This document shows positions 17,068 through 24,359 of a stretch of DNA of 64,000 nt, one piece after another. Origin of the DNA: CAYGDP01 sp964348665 (GTDB lineage: Bacteria; Verrucomicrobiota; Verrucomicrobiia; Palsa-1439; CAYGDP01); assembly GCA_964348665.1 (NCBI GenBank), contig CAYGDP010000008.1:62001-126000 (forward strand), written 5' to 3'. A program made the position numbers and the translations under genes. Below the pieces are notes generated by a model that saw only the letters and a list, made by a program, of their open reading frames with translations, was not told the DNA's origin and made no database searches. Positions within the stretch are counted from its first letter, which is position 1; every line of letters begins with the position of its first letter.

Positions 17068-18564
17068 ATGCTTCGCATCGGTGATTTGAAACAGGAGGCG
17101 GAAGAATCGGGGTATCGCCTGAGGCATTTTCCCGACCGCCAGCCACGAGTTGCCCGTCGTTTAGTCTGTTTGATGCTTGGAATTTGGTGCTTCCTTGGAG
17201 TTTGGAGTTTGGGGTTTGGATTTTCCGCGCTTGGCGCGGACGCCGTTCCCGCGCAGTCTCCACAGCCGCGCGCCGACGGTTACCGGGGCATTTGGTTTAC
17301 ACTGGGGCAATTTTCCAAGCACGGGGACAAATACTCCGGCGGGCTTGGCACGTACACGGCCAATCACAACCCGATGGCCGTCTATTCACCGGAGGCTGAC
17401 AAGACGTTTTTTACCTATGGCGGTACGAGAGCCGCGGGAGAGCGGTACTTATTAGTCATGGCGTCGTATTTCGATCATAAAACCGGCCAGGTCCCGCGCC
17501 CGGTGATCGTCCACGACAAGCTAGGCGTGGATGACCCGCACGACAACGGCAGCATCAACCTCGACGACAAGGGTCACGTCTGGATTTTCGTGAGCGGGCG
17601 CGGCCAGAAGCGGCCCGGCTTCAAATACCGCAGCAAAGAACCTTTCAGCATCGCGGCGTTCGAGCGGATGAGCGAGGAGGAGATGACGTATCCGCAGCCG
17701 TGGTTCGTGCCTGGCAAGGGCTGGTTTCACCTGTTCACCAAATACACCAAGGGCCGCGAACTTTATTGGGAGACCAGCGCCGACGGGCGCGCGTGGAGCA
17801 GCGACCAGAAGCTCGCCGGCTTGGGTGGGCATTATCAAGTGAGCGGCCAGCGCGACGGCAAGATCGCGACCTTTTTCAACTACCACCCCGGCGGCGACGT
17901 GAACAAACGCACCAATCTCTATTACGCGCAGACCGACGATTTCGGCAAAACATGGACCACGGCGGATCGCCAGCCGCTCAAGCTTCCGCTGAACGAGATC
18001 AAAAATCCGGCGCTGGTCATTGATTTCCAGGCCCAGAGCAAGCTGATGTACACTTGCGACCTCAATTTCGACCGCGCGGGCAACCCGTTACTGCTCTACG
18101 TCACAAGTCCCGGCCACGAACCCGGCCCCGAGAACGATCCCCGCGAGTTTTGCCTGACCCGTTGGGACGGCCGCGGCTGGCTGACCAGTGTCATCACCAA
18201 AACCGATCACAACTACGATATGGGTAGCCTCTGGGTGGACGGCAACGATTGGACTGTCATCGCGCCCGCGTTGCCCGGCCCGCAGCCGTACGGGGGCGGT
18301 GGTGAAATGGGTGTTTGGGTCAGCACCGACCAAGGCAAGACCTGGACGATGAAGCAGCAGATCACGCACAATAGTTTGTTCAATCACAACTACGCCCGCC
18401 GCCCGCTCGCCGCCCGCGACCCATTCTTCGCCTTCTGGGCGGACGGTGATCCCACGAAGTTTTCCGAGTCGCGGCTCTATTTCACCACCCGCGATGGCAG
18501 CCGCGTCTGGCGTCTGCCGCCGACGATGACCGCCGATTTAGCCAAGCCCGAGCCGGTGAGATAA
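17068..18564 (+). CDS. Secreted BNR-repeat (BNR_4-like) protein
   Basis: About 498 residues from ATG 17068; GTG 17050 and ATG 17173 are alternatives. The mature part is a sialidase-fold-like propeller: GYRGIWFTLGQ, GTYTANHNPMAVY, NGSINLDDKGHVWIFVSGRG, WETSADGRAWS and YYAQTDDFGKTWT (Asp-box-like) fit BNR_4/GH-like proteins that act on sugars. The signal-peptide segment (about residues 36-60) is encoded by the TTTGGAG dispersed repeat: LGIWCFLGVWSLGFGFSALG. If ATG 17173 is the true start, the repeat provides the entire signal peptide. Function beyond a secreted carbohydrate-active role is not known. Confidence 0.75.
   Translation: MLRIGDLKQEAEESGYRLRHFPDRQPRVARRLVCLMLGIWCFLGVWSLGFGFSALGADAVPAQSPQPRADGYRGIWFTLGQFSKHGDKYSGGLGTYTANHNPMAVYSPEADKTFFTYGGTRAAGERYLLVMASYFDHKTGQVPRPVIVHDKLGVDDPHDNGSINLDDKGHVWIFVSGRGQKRPGFKYRSKEPFSIAAFERMSEEEMTYPQPWFVPGKGWFHLFTKYTKGRELYWETSADGRAWSSDQKLAGLGGHYQVSGQRDGKIATFFNYHPGGDVNKRTNLYYAQTDDFGKTWTTADRQPLKLPLNEIKNPALVIDFQAQSKLMYTCDLNFDRAGNPLLLYVTSPGHEPGPENDPREFCLTRWDGRGWLTSVITKTDHNYDMGSLWVDGNDWTVIAPALPGPQPYGGGGEMGVWVSTDQGKTWTMKQQITHNSLFNHNYARRPLAARDPFFAFWADGDPTKFSESRLYFTTRDGSRVWRLPPTMTADLAKPEPVR
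17176..17226 (+). repeat. TTTGGAG dispersed repeat (family I), inside a signal peptide
   Basis: A run of seven-base near-repeats (CTTGGAATTTGG, CTTCCTTGGAGTTTGGAG, TTTGGGGTTTGGA). The reverse complement recurs at 47641-47700 and in both orientations at 55831-55966. Here it is in frame with the BNR protein and encodes hydrophobic W/F/G/L residues. Confidence 0.75.
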
Positions 18565-19275
18565 ACTTTTGTGATAAAAACATCCAGGCCGCGCCTCCGC
18601 CGATGGGTTTGAAACTCCTCGATCCGAACAAGGTGCAACCGAAGGAAAATAAACCGTGATGAAAGCCCAAGTTCCAAACCCTCGAATGCGGACGTGAGAA
18701 GAAGCAAATCGATTTGCCACAAAGAGCACGAGAACGCGCAAAAATTTGTTTAGTTTTTGTGTTTCTTGTGGCCATCAAAGACTGATTGTGCGCGGGCGAG
18801 AGCGTCCGACGAACTCGTGAAAAAAATTCGTCAGGCGGCGACCGTTTCTCCACGACTCAAGAACGAGTTCAAGAAACTACTCTAATCTGCAGCCGTACCT
18901 CCTCCGGTGGGTTTGTTTCGCACACGTCAGGGTGAAATTTTCAGGACAATCATCTCGTAGAACAGGATTCATCTTGCCCTGCATCACTAGGCTCAACTCT
19001 GGTTTTTTCTGCACCAATCCATGTTATAATTGTAACATAAATTGGTGCAAACCGATGGCGGGTGAATTGTGATGGAGGAATACGTATTTGGATTGAATTC
19101 CCCTCCCTGCAATCCAGGCGGGGAACCCAGGACCCGCCTATCCACTGCACCAGAGGAATCGCAGGCTTCTGCGTACCCTCCCGCCCGCATGTATCCATTC
19201 GCTAATGATTGAGGTAACGGAAAGCAGCCGAATCTGTCTTGAACTGGCGGCAAGTTTGGACTATGGCAGTCGTCT
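18565..19275. other. 711-bp gene-free stretch with remnants and repeats
   Basis: No intact gene. At 18588-18650 a short frame reads AAPPPMGLKLLDPNK to a stop, homologous to a piece at 21757-21810. At about 18715-18775 there is a loose inverted repeat with GCCACAAAGAGCAC on the left and TTTCTTGTGGC on the right. At about 18785-18893 an orphan frame (ASDELVKKIRQAATVSPRL...) reads like the C-terminus of a lost gene. A 40-bp composite palindrome lies at 19010-19049. The rest (19050-19275) shows nothing that I can name. Confidence 0.55.
19010..19049. promoter_or_regulatory. 40-bp composite palindrome, candidate operator
   Basis: Outer arms TGCACCAAT and ATTGGTGCA (perfect 9-bp inverted repeat) flank, with 3-nt spacers on each side, an inner 16-bp dyad TGTTATAATTGTAACA with one mismatched base pair. 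The identical 9-3-16-3-9 architecture occurs at 54058-54097. It lies 227 bp upstream of the GH99-like gene, in an otherwise gene-free region. Confidence 0.55.
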
Positions 19276-20475
19276 ATGCGACGGAATTTAAAGACAACCC
19301 AGGGTCGTGTGCGCGGTTGTGCAGGATTGGTTTCTGCGATTGGATTGACGATCGTGGCGTTCGGTCTGCCCACCGCGGTTCGCGCGGTGGATGCGGCGGC
19401 GCTGGACGCCGGGCCGGAGTCGCGCTCGACGGTCGGTGCGATTCGATGGGATGGCTGGTATGGCAGTGGGAGCGTGGCCAAAGCCGTGGAGGCAACGCTG
19501 GGACAGCCGAAGTATCACTTTCGCCTGCCATGGTTCGCGCGAGTGCTCGGTGCGGATAAGGTGAGCATCAACGGCGACTCGCAGGAGATCGTGCAGCAGG
19601 AAATCGCGTATGCGTCGCAGGCGGGGTTGAATTATTGGGCTTTCGTTGATTACTGGGAGGAGGCACCGGAGATGCACATCGCTTTGAATCGTTACCTCGC
19701 CGCAAAAGATAAGCGGGGCATCCGCTATTGCCTCATTGAGGAAGGCGCACGGCTTGACAAAGTGGGCGCGCAAGGATGGCGTAGACTTGTGGAGCATTTT
19801 CGGCATCCTGATTACCAGACTGTTCTGGATGGCCGACCGTTGCTGTTTGTTCTCGTGAAGACGACGAAGCTCGGAAAAAACGAGTGGGATGCGTTGAAGC
19901 GCCAGACCATCACCGCTGGCATGAAACCACCATATCTCGTGCTGATGGGCTGGAATCCCGAGCAGGACGCGAAAGATATGACCTCGCTTGGTTTTGACGC
20001 TGTCTCCGCCTACGCGCGCGGCGGCAGCTATAGCATGACGCAGCCGAGTTACGCCGAGCAGTGCGCTTCGATCCGTCGTGATCGCTGGGAAAAATGCAGA
20101 GCCCTTCGCATCCCGAGCATCACCTTCGCCAGCGCCGGCTGGGACACACGCCCGCGCAACGAGCGCCCGCCGCCCTGGGTCACCTGGGTCAGCGCAACAC
20201 CGGACAACACCCCGGCTGCGCAGCAAAAGCCGCTCATTGACTCCGTCACTGCTACGTCCGACGAACTCGCCGCCCATATCCGCGAGGCAGTCGAGTGGAC
20301 GAAAGCCAACCGCGATCTCAATCCCGCCAATGCCATCATCATTTACGGTTGGAACGAGCACGACGAAGGCGGCTGGCTCCAACCCACGCTCGGTTCGGAC
20401 GGTCGTCCGGAGGAAGCTCGCGTCAAGGCGCTGGGCAAGATTTTACGTCCATCGTCGCCAGAGAAACTCCGATAA
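19276..20475 (+). CDS. Secreted GH99/WbsX-like glycoside hydrolase
   Basis: 399 residues with an N-terminal signal peptide (VSAIGLTIVAFGLPTAVRA, cleavage near residue 37). The body fits TIM-barrel glycosidases of the GH71/GH99-like group: GAIRWDGWYG near the start, HFRLPWFAR, QEIAYASQAGLNYWAFVDYW, and the closing IIYGWNEHDEGGWLQPT, similar to the WNEW/E motif of WbsX and GH99-like proteins. Such enzymes cut alpha-mannosidic or related linkages; the exact substrate is unknown. The signal-peptide cleavage region shares a hairpin-forming DNA element with the next gene. A 4-bp gap before ATG 20480 suggests one operon. Confidence 0.7.
   Translation: MRRNLKTTQGRVRGCAGLVSAIGLTIVAFGLPTAVRAVDAAALDAGPESRSTVGAIRWDGWYGSGSVAKAVEATLGQPKYHFRLPWFARVLGADKVSINGDSQEIVQQEIAYASQAGLNYWAFVDYWEEAPEMHIALNRYLAAKDKRGIRYCLIEEGARLDKVGAQGWRRLVEHFRHPDYQTVLDGRPLLFVLVKTTKLGKNEWDALKRQTITAGMKPPYLVLMGWNPEQDAKDMTSLGFDAVSAYARGGSYSMTQPSYAEQCASIRRDRWEKCRALRIPSITFASAGWDTRPRNERPPPWVTWVSATPDNTPAAQQKPLIDSVTATSDELAAHIREAVEWTKANRDLNPANAIIIYGWNEHDEGGWLQPTLGSDGRPEEARVKALGKILRPSSPEKLR
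19363..19402 (+). repeat. Hairpin repeat in signal-peptide coding sequence, copy 1
   Basis: CCACCGCG (19370-19377), loop GTTCG, CGCGGTGG (19383-19390): a perfect 8-bp stem within a longer segment encoding GLPTAVRAVDAAAL. The same segment recurs at 20531-20572. Confidence 0.7.
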
Positions 20476-20479
20476 TACT

Positions 20480-21487
20480 ATGCGTCACTCTCTCATCCTA
20501 ATCGGCAACTTGCTGCTCTCACTACTGGCCGGGCTGCCCACCGCGGTTCGCGCGGCGGATGCGGCGGCGGTGGGCGCGACACGCATTGCCACTTGGAAGG
20601 ACGACAAGAAAGCGGCGTTTCTGCTGATGTTCGATGACAGCATGCCGAGTCACGTGAAGAACGTCGTGCCCGAACTGAAGAAGCGGGGAATGCTGGGCAC
20701 ATTTTACATCAATCCCGGCAAGGGCGAGTGGCGGGCGTTCCAAGCGGCGTGGGAAAAGGAGTTCCCCGCGGCGGGCATGGAGTATGGCAACCACACCTTC
20801 ACCCACAAGGGCATGCGGAGTGTGGAAAACGGCGACGAAGAACTTGGCAAGTGCAATGACGTGATCCACAATTTGTATCCCGATCGCAAGCGGCCGCGTC
20901 TGATTTCCTTCGGGCGGCCTGGCGTCAAAAAAGAGGACTGGCTCATTACGGACGAGCAACTGAAGCACCTCTTGGCCAAACATCATTTGATCACGCGTCC
21001 TAACGTGGACGGGCGGTTCGCCGTGATCCACCTGAAGAGCGCGGAGGAGATGTTGAGCAAGGTGGACAAAGCGCTGGCACAGGGCGGGCTGGAATGTGTC
21101 ATCTTCCATGGCGTAGGCGGCGAATGGATCAGCGCGCCGCTGCCGACGTTTCTTGCGCTCCTCGATGGATTGGAGGTCAGACGCGATCAACTCTGGATCA
21201 CTGACCACATCTCGGCGCACAAATATGAGACCGAGCGAGGCAGCACGGAAGTGAAAGTGTTGGAGGCGAATTCGCGACAGGTACGGTTGAGCTTGCGCTG
21301 CAAAGCCGACCCGCAGCTGTACGATATCCCTCTCACGCTGGTCACGCAGGTGGCCGCCGATTGGAAGCAATGCCAGGTTGTTCAAGGAACCAGCAAAACC
21401 GTTGTTCCCGTCAGCAACGGAGCGGTGCGATTTGACGCGCTCCCGAACGGCGAGACGATCGTACTTCAGCGCGCGGATGCGCGGTAA
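20480..21487 (+). CDS. Secreted polysaccharide deacetylase-like protein
   Basis: 335 residues from ATG 20480. The open frame runs back to 20078, but that part overlaps the GH99-like gene. Signal peptide (LILIGNLLLSLLAGLPTAVRA), then a NodB-type core: AAFLLMFDDSMPSHVKNVVPEL (metal-binding Asp pair), GTFYINPG, and YGNHTFTHKGM with the H-x3-H pair. These support carbohydrate-esterase-4-like deacetylation or a related lyase role. The C-terminal about 100 residues form a beta-rich extension. The signal-peptide cleavage region is nearly identical to that of the upstream gene at DNA level (GLPTAVRAADAAA). Confidence 0.8.
   Translation: MRHSLILIGNLLLSLLAGLPTAVRAADAAAVGATRIATWKDDKKAAFLLMFDDSMPSHVKNVVPELKKRGMLGTFYINPGKGEWRAFQAAWEKEFPAAGMEYGNHTFTHKGMRSVENGDEELGKCNDVIHNLYPDRKRPRLISFGRPGVKKEDWLITDEQLKHLLAKHHLITRPNVDGRFAVIHLKSAEEMLSKVDKALAQGGLECVIFHGVGGEWISAPLPTFLALLDGLEVRRDQLWITDHISAHKYETERGSTEVKVLEANSRQVRLSLRCKADPQLYDIPLTLVTQVAADWKQCQVVQGTSKTVVPVSNGAVRFDALPNGETIVLQRADAR
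20531..20572 (+). repeat. Hairpin repeat in signal-peptide coding sequence, copy 2
   Basis: CCACCGCG (20538-20545), loop GTTCG, CGCGGCGG (20551-20558), with one stem mismatch. Flanking bases match copy 1 at 19363, including the following ATGCGGCGGCG. Confidence 0.7.
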
Positions 21488-21919
21488 TCTTGGCGCAGCG
21501 CGCAAGCTGTACGACATGCAAAACGATCCCGAAGCGGCGGGACTGCCGCGGCAGCTGTCGGGGCAGATCAAAATCGGGGTAATGTTCATGGAAAATGCCA
21601 TGTTCACGTTAACGTGAACACACGCAATTATGTGAACAAGGTGCATCCATCCGAGGTCGAGCTGGAGAAGGCACCGGTAAAGAAGTTACGCGAGTTGCAG
21701 GCAGCGTGAGCAAATATGCCGCAACTGCAATTCACGCAGTTGCTCACCGACAGCCTCGCCGCGCCTTCGCCAACGGGTTTGAAACTGCTCGATCCGAAGA
21801 AACAGAAAATCTCTTGCGCAGAGTGCAGACATGGTGCAGTCTTCTGTTTCAATGATGAAACAGACGCTAGCGACAGATGGGATTTTGGCGCGGTTGGGAG
21901 ATCGAAAGGCAGAGGAACG
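21488..21919. other. 432-bp stretch with decayed coding fragments
   Basis: Between the deacetylase and the OLD gene. At 21500-21560 a frame reads ARKLYDMQNDPEAAGL, which resembles the LYD-x-xxDP(E) end of sulfatases. At 21625-21709 a frame reads VNKVHPSEVELEKAPVKKL to a stop. At 21757-21810 AAPSPTGLKLLDPKK matches the fragment at 18588. None forms a whole gene. The frame of the OLD gene is open back to 21716 across the last fragment, but ATG 21920 with AGAGGA upstream is the better start. Nothing else is seen. Confidence 0.5.
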
Positions 21920-23863
21920 ATGAAGCTGCGAAAACTAGCCGTTCAAAACATTCGGAGCTTCATGGAGCGGCAAGAGCTACTCTTGGATGGAAACATCTCA
22001 ATCCTTATAGGGCCAAACGGCGGCGGCAAGACCAATTTGCTGGATGCTGCGGTTGTCATGCTCCGCAGATTTCTCTTTGCATCCATGTACGCGGCTCATT
22101 CGCCGACCACTGAGAACCCAGAACGATACGAGTTTCGCCGCAACGATGCTTTGGACGTCTTAACACTGGAGAAACATAGTGCAAGCAAGTCGGGGCTTCA
22201 GCAGATAGTCGAAGCCGAAGTAGAGGTGACTACGCGTGACATCGAGAACATGCGCTTAATGAAGGAAGGAGCGGAAAAAGTTGTGAGCCTTTCGGCGGGG
22301 AAATATATCAACGTCCCACTCGCAAACGCCTCAAAATGGAAGCTGGACAACTTAGTGGATGGGCAGAGATTCTTGTATCAGCTCGTCAACGGAAACCTAC
22401 AACACGACGGTTCTGAAGAGGCGGCGACGTTTCTGCAGTACCTCAACATCTTTGAGATAGATAGCTATCTCCGAGAAGAGTACGAATTTTCAACTTTGTC
22501 CACGCCCATGATCTATCTGCCCGTCAATAGAACAGCGAGCGGATTTCATTCTTCAGTTGCACTCGCGAGCTACAACCAATTCGAGCAAAAACGGCAAGCA
22601 GACGCAGCGTGGTCTAAGTCCGGAACATCAATAGTCGCACTAGCCGTGGGCCGCCTGGCTCAGAAGTATCGGCTGCTACTAGAGAAAGATAAGGGCATTG
22701 CGTCAAAGGAGTTTTACGCCGACGAGAACTTGAAAGAGCTCACAAAACTACTGGGTGAATTAGGGTACAGCTGGACGCTTGAATCGCGTAATCCTCTAAA
22801 AAACGAATACGACGTTCGGCTTGTGAAGCAAGGCTCCTCTTTTCTCGTCGGTGCCGCATCATCAGGCGAACGCGAGTTGCTTACCTATCTCTTCGCAATC
22901 TTTGCGTTGAATGTTAGGGATGCTCTCATCGTCGTTGATGAGCCTGAACTGCACTTACACCCTACATGGCAAAAGACCCTGTTGCACATGTTTGGCCGAC
23001 TCTCGGAAACAACAGGCAATCAGTTTGTATTAGCCACGCATTCGCCCACGTTTGTGGGGCCTGACTCAATCCAGTATGTATCTAGAGTCTTTAGCCGCGA
23101 TCAAAAAAGTCACGTACTTCGATTAAATATCCAGGAGCTTCCCGACAATCGTCACTTATTTAACATCGTCAACACCCAAAACAACGAGCGGCTATTCTTC
23201 GCGGACAAAGTTGTTTTGGTCGAGGGTTTGTCAGACCGAATCTTCTTTGATGCGGTGTTGGATGCCCATGGTCGTTCCCAAGCGTCGCGAACCACGATTG
23301 AAGTTATCGCAGTCGGCGGCAAGCATTTCTTCGAGTCCTATCAAAAAATTCTTCGAGCTTGTCATATTGAACATGCGATTATCGCAGACTTGGACTACAT
23401 AGAACAAATCGGGGCACAAGCGATTAAGGCGCTATTTGTTGTGGACGCCAAGGACATAAAAAAGGATGTCATCCAGAATGAAAAAAGTGGCGATGGGGAT
23501 GCGCTTGTTGCCAGCATCGAGAAGGCGATTCAATCAGGAAGCTGGGATCACGCGCGTTCAACATGGGAATACATCAAGAGTCGCCGACACAAGCTTAAGT
23601 CTGAACTGTCCGACGAAGAGCAAGCAGCTATCGATAAGTTCATCCAACAAAAGCGGCGAGAGGGAGTATTTGTGCTGCGAAAAGGTCGGCTTGAGGATTA
23701 CTTACCAGAGGGATATAGGGCGAAGAACCTCGATAACCTCATTCGGCTCGTGGCTGAGAAGGACTTTTGGAGCAAACTTGATGCTGATGCAAAAGCGGAA
23801 CTCGATGGGATAGTTAAAGCACTATTGGCTACGGCGGATACAAGTGAAGTACCATGTACCTGA
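21920..23863 (+). CDS. OLD-family ATPase-TOPRIM nuclease, solitary
   Basis: 647 residues. Walker A GPNGGGKT at 31-38, ABC-type signature SSGEREL at 314-320, Walker B IVVDEP at 337-342, and a switch histidine in LATHSP. A C-terminal TOPRIM has Glu435 in VEG and D-x-D at 490-492. This is the overcoming-lysogenization-defect architecture: an ATPase with an inserted dimerisation region, then a metal-dependent nuclease. No UvrD/GajB helicase, reverse transcriptase or AriA partner follows, so it is best read as a solitary (class 1-like) OLD protein. Base composition looks more AT-rich than its neighbours, and decayed fragments flank it, which suggests transfer. A phage-defence role is likely but inferred. 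Confidence 0.88.
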   Translation: MKLRKLAVQNIRSFMERQELLLDGNISILIGPNGGGKTNLLDAAVVMLRRFLFASMYAAHSPTTENPERYEFRRNDALDVLTLEKHSASKSGLQQIVEAEVEVTTRDIENMRLMKEGAEKVVSLSAGKYINVPLANASKWKLDNLVDGQRFLYQLVNGNLQHDGSEEAATFLQYLNIFEIDSYLREEYEFSTLSTPMIYLPVNRTASGFHSSVALASYNQFEQKRQADAAWSKSGTSIVALAVGRLAQKYRLLLEKDKGIASKEFYADENLKELTKLLGELGYSWTLESRNPLKNEYDVRLVKQGSSFLVGAASSGERELLTYLFAIFALNVRDALIVVDEPELHLHPTWQKTLLHMFGRLSETTGNQFVLATHSPTFVGPDSIQYVSRVFSRDQKSHVLRLNIQELPDNRHLFNIVNTQNNERLFFADKVVLVEGLSDRIFFDAVLDAHGRSQASRTTIEVIAVGGKHFFESYQKILRACHIEHAIIADLDYIEQIGAQAIKALFVVDAKDIKKDVIQNEKSGDGDALVASIEKAIQSGSWDHARSTWEYIKSRRHKLKSELSDEEQAAIDKFIQQKRREGVFVLRKGRLEDYLPEGYRAKNLDNLIRLVAEKDFWSKLDADAKAELDGIVKALLATADTSEVPCT

Positions 23864-23908
23864 ACGGGTCTGGTTCGTGCCAGTCTAAATTGTGTGTTCC
23901 GACCGACG

Positions 23909-24008
23909 ATGAAACTTTTTCTCATCTTTTTTGCGGCCGTATGTCTCGGACCGGTTCTCGATGCAGCCGACGGACCGAAGCCGCTGAAGGTGTTCATTCT
24001 CGCCGGGT
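23909..24008 (+). pseudogene. N-terminal fragment of a SASA-type esterase
   Basis: ATG 23909 starts a signal peptide (LFLIFFAAVCLGPVLDAADG) followed by PKPLKVFILAG. This is the same as the start of the intact esterase at 24360 (KKPLKIFILAGQSNMEGHA), where the catalytic Ser lies in GQSN. Similarity ends at ILAG, just before the inverted-repeat element at 24015. The frame continues only through element sequence. A matching C-terminal fragment lies at 31262-31633. Confidence 0.75.
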
Positions 24009-24014
24009 CATATG

Positions 24015-24221
24015 GGGTCAGTCCTTGTTTTTGTGTTTTTATTCTGGTGTCGCTCCGGAATTGCAGCCTCCTTGCTATGCCAACTCCGAGTCGCTCGACT
24101 CCTCCACGCCCAAACCACCTTCCCTCTCCTTGAAATCGCCACTCTCTCTTTACGCAGTCACCACAAACGAACCCACCATCAATCCACTCCATCAAAAAAA
24201 CATAAAAACAAGGACTGACCC
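24015..24221. mobile_element. 207-bp MITE-like element with 26-bp terminal inverted repeats
   Basis: Left end GGGTCAGTCCTTGTTTTTGT (continuing to 24040) and right end (24196-24221) match as inverted repeats at 25 of 26 positions; the right end reads AACAAGGACTGACCC. The core of about 155 bp has no transposase and no long frame. It interrupts the esterase fragment at 23909 right after its ILAG codons. The ends resemble the GGGTCAG-type sequences that I associate with REP/RAYT-like mobile units, but no such transposase is in this window. No clear target duplication is seen. Confidence 0.75.
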
Positions 24222-24359
24222 TTTCTAGGCGTCGTTCGTCCGCAGGTGTTCGCCAAATCCCACGGTAGATAAATTGTCAGGTTGGAGTTTCGCCGACCGC
24301 TTCCGCTTCGATACAATCATGGGCTTGAAATAGGTCGGCGACCACTTTACCATGGGCAA

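Noticed and set aside
19090..19150. tRNA-like segment on the minus strand (GTGGATAG ... GGTTCCCC)
   Set aside because: No acceptor stem or closed cloverleaf could be drawn.
21920..23863. Gabija system
   Set aside because: The GajA-like protein has no UvrD-like GajB neighbour; the downstream sequence is an esterase fragment.
24326..24355. Promoter TTGAAA-17-TACCAT before the esterase
   Set aside because: The -10-like hexamer ends 4 bp before the start codon, too close for the assigned gene; likely chance.
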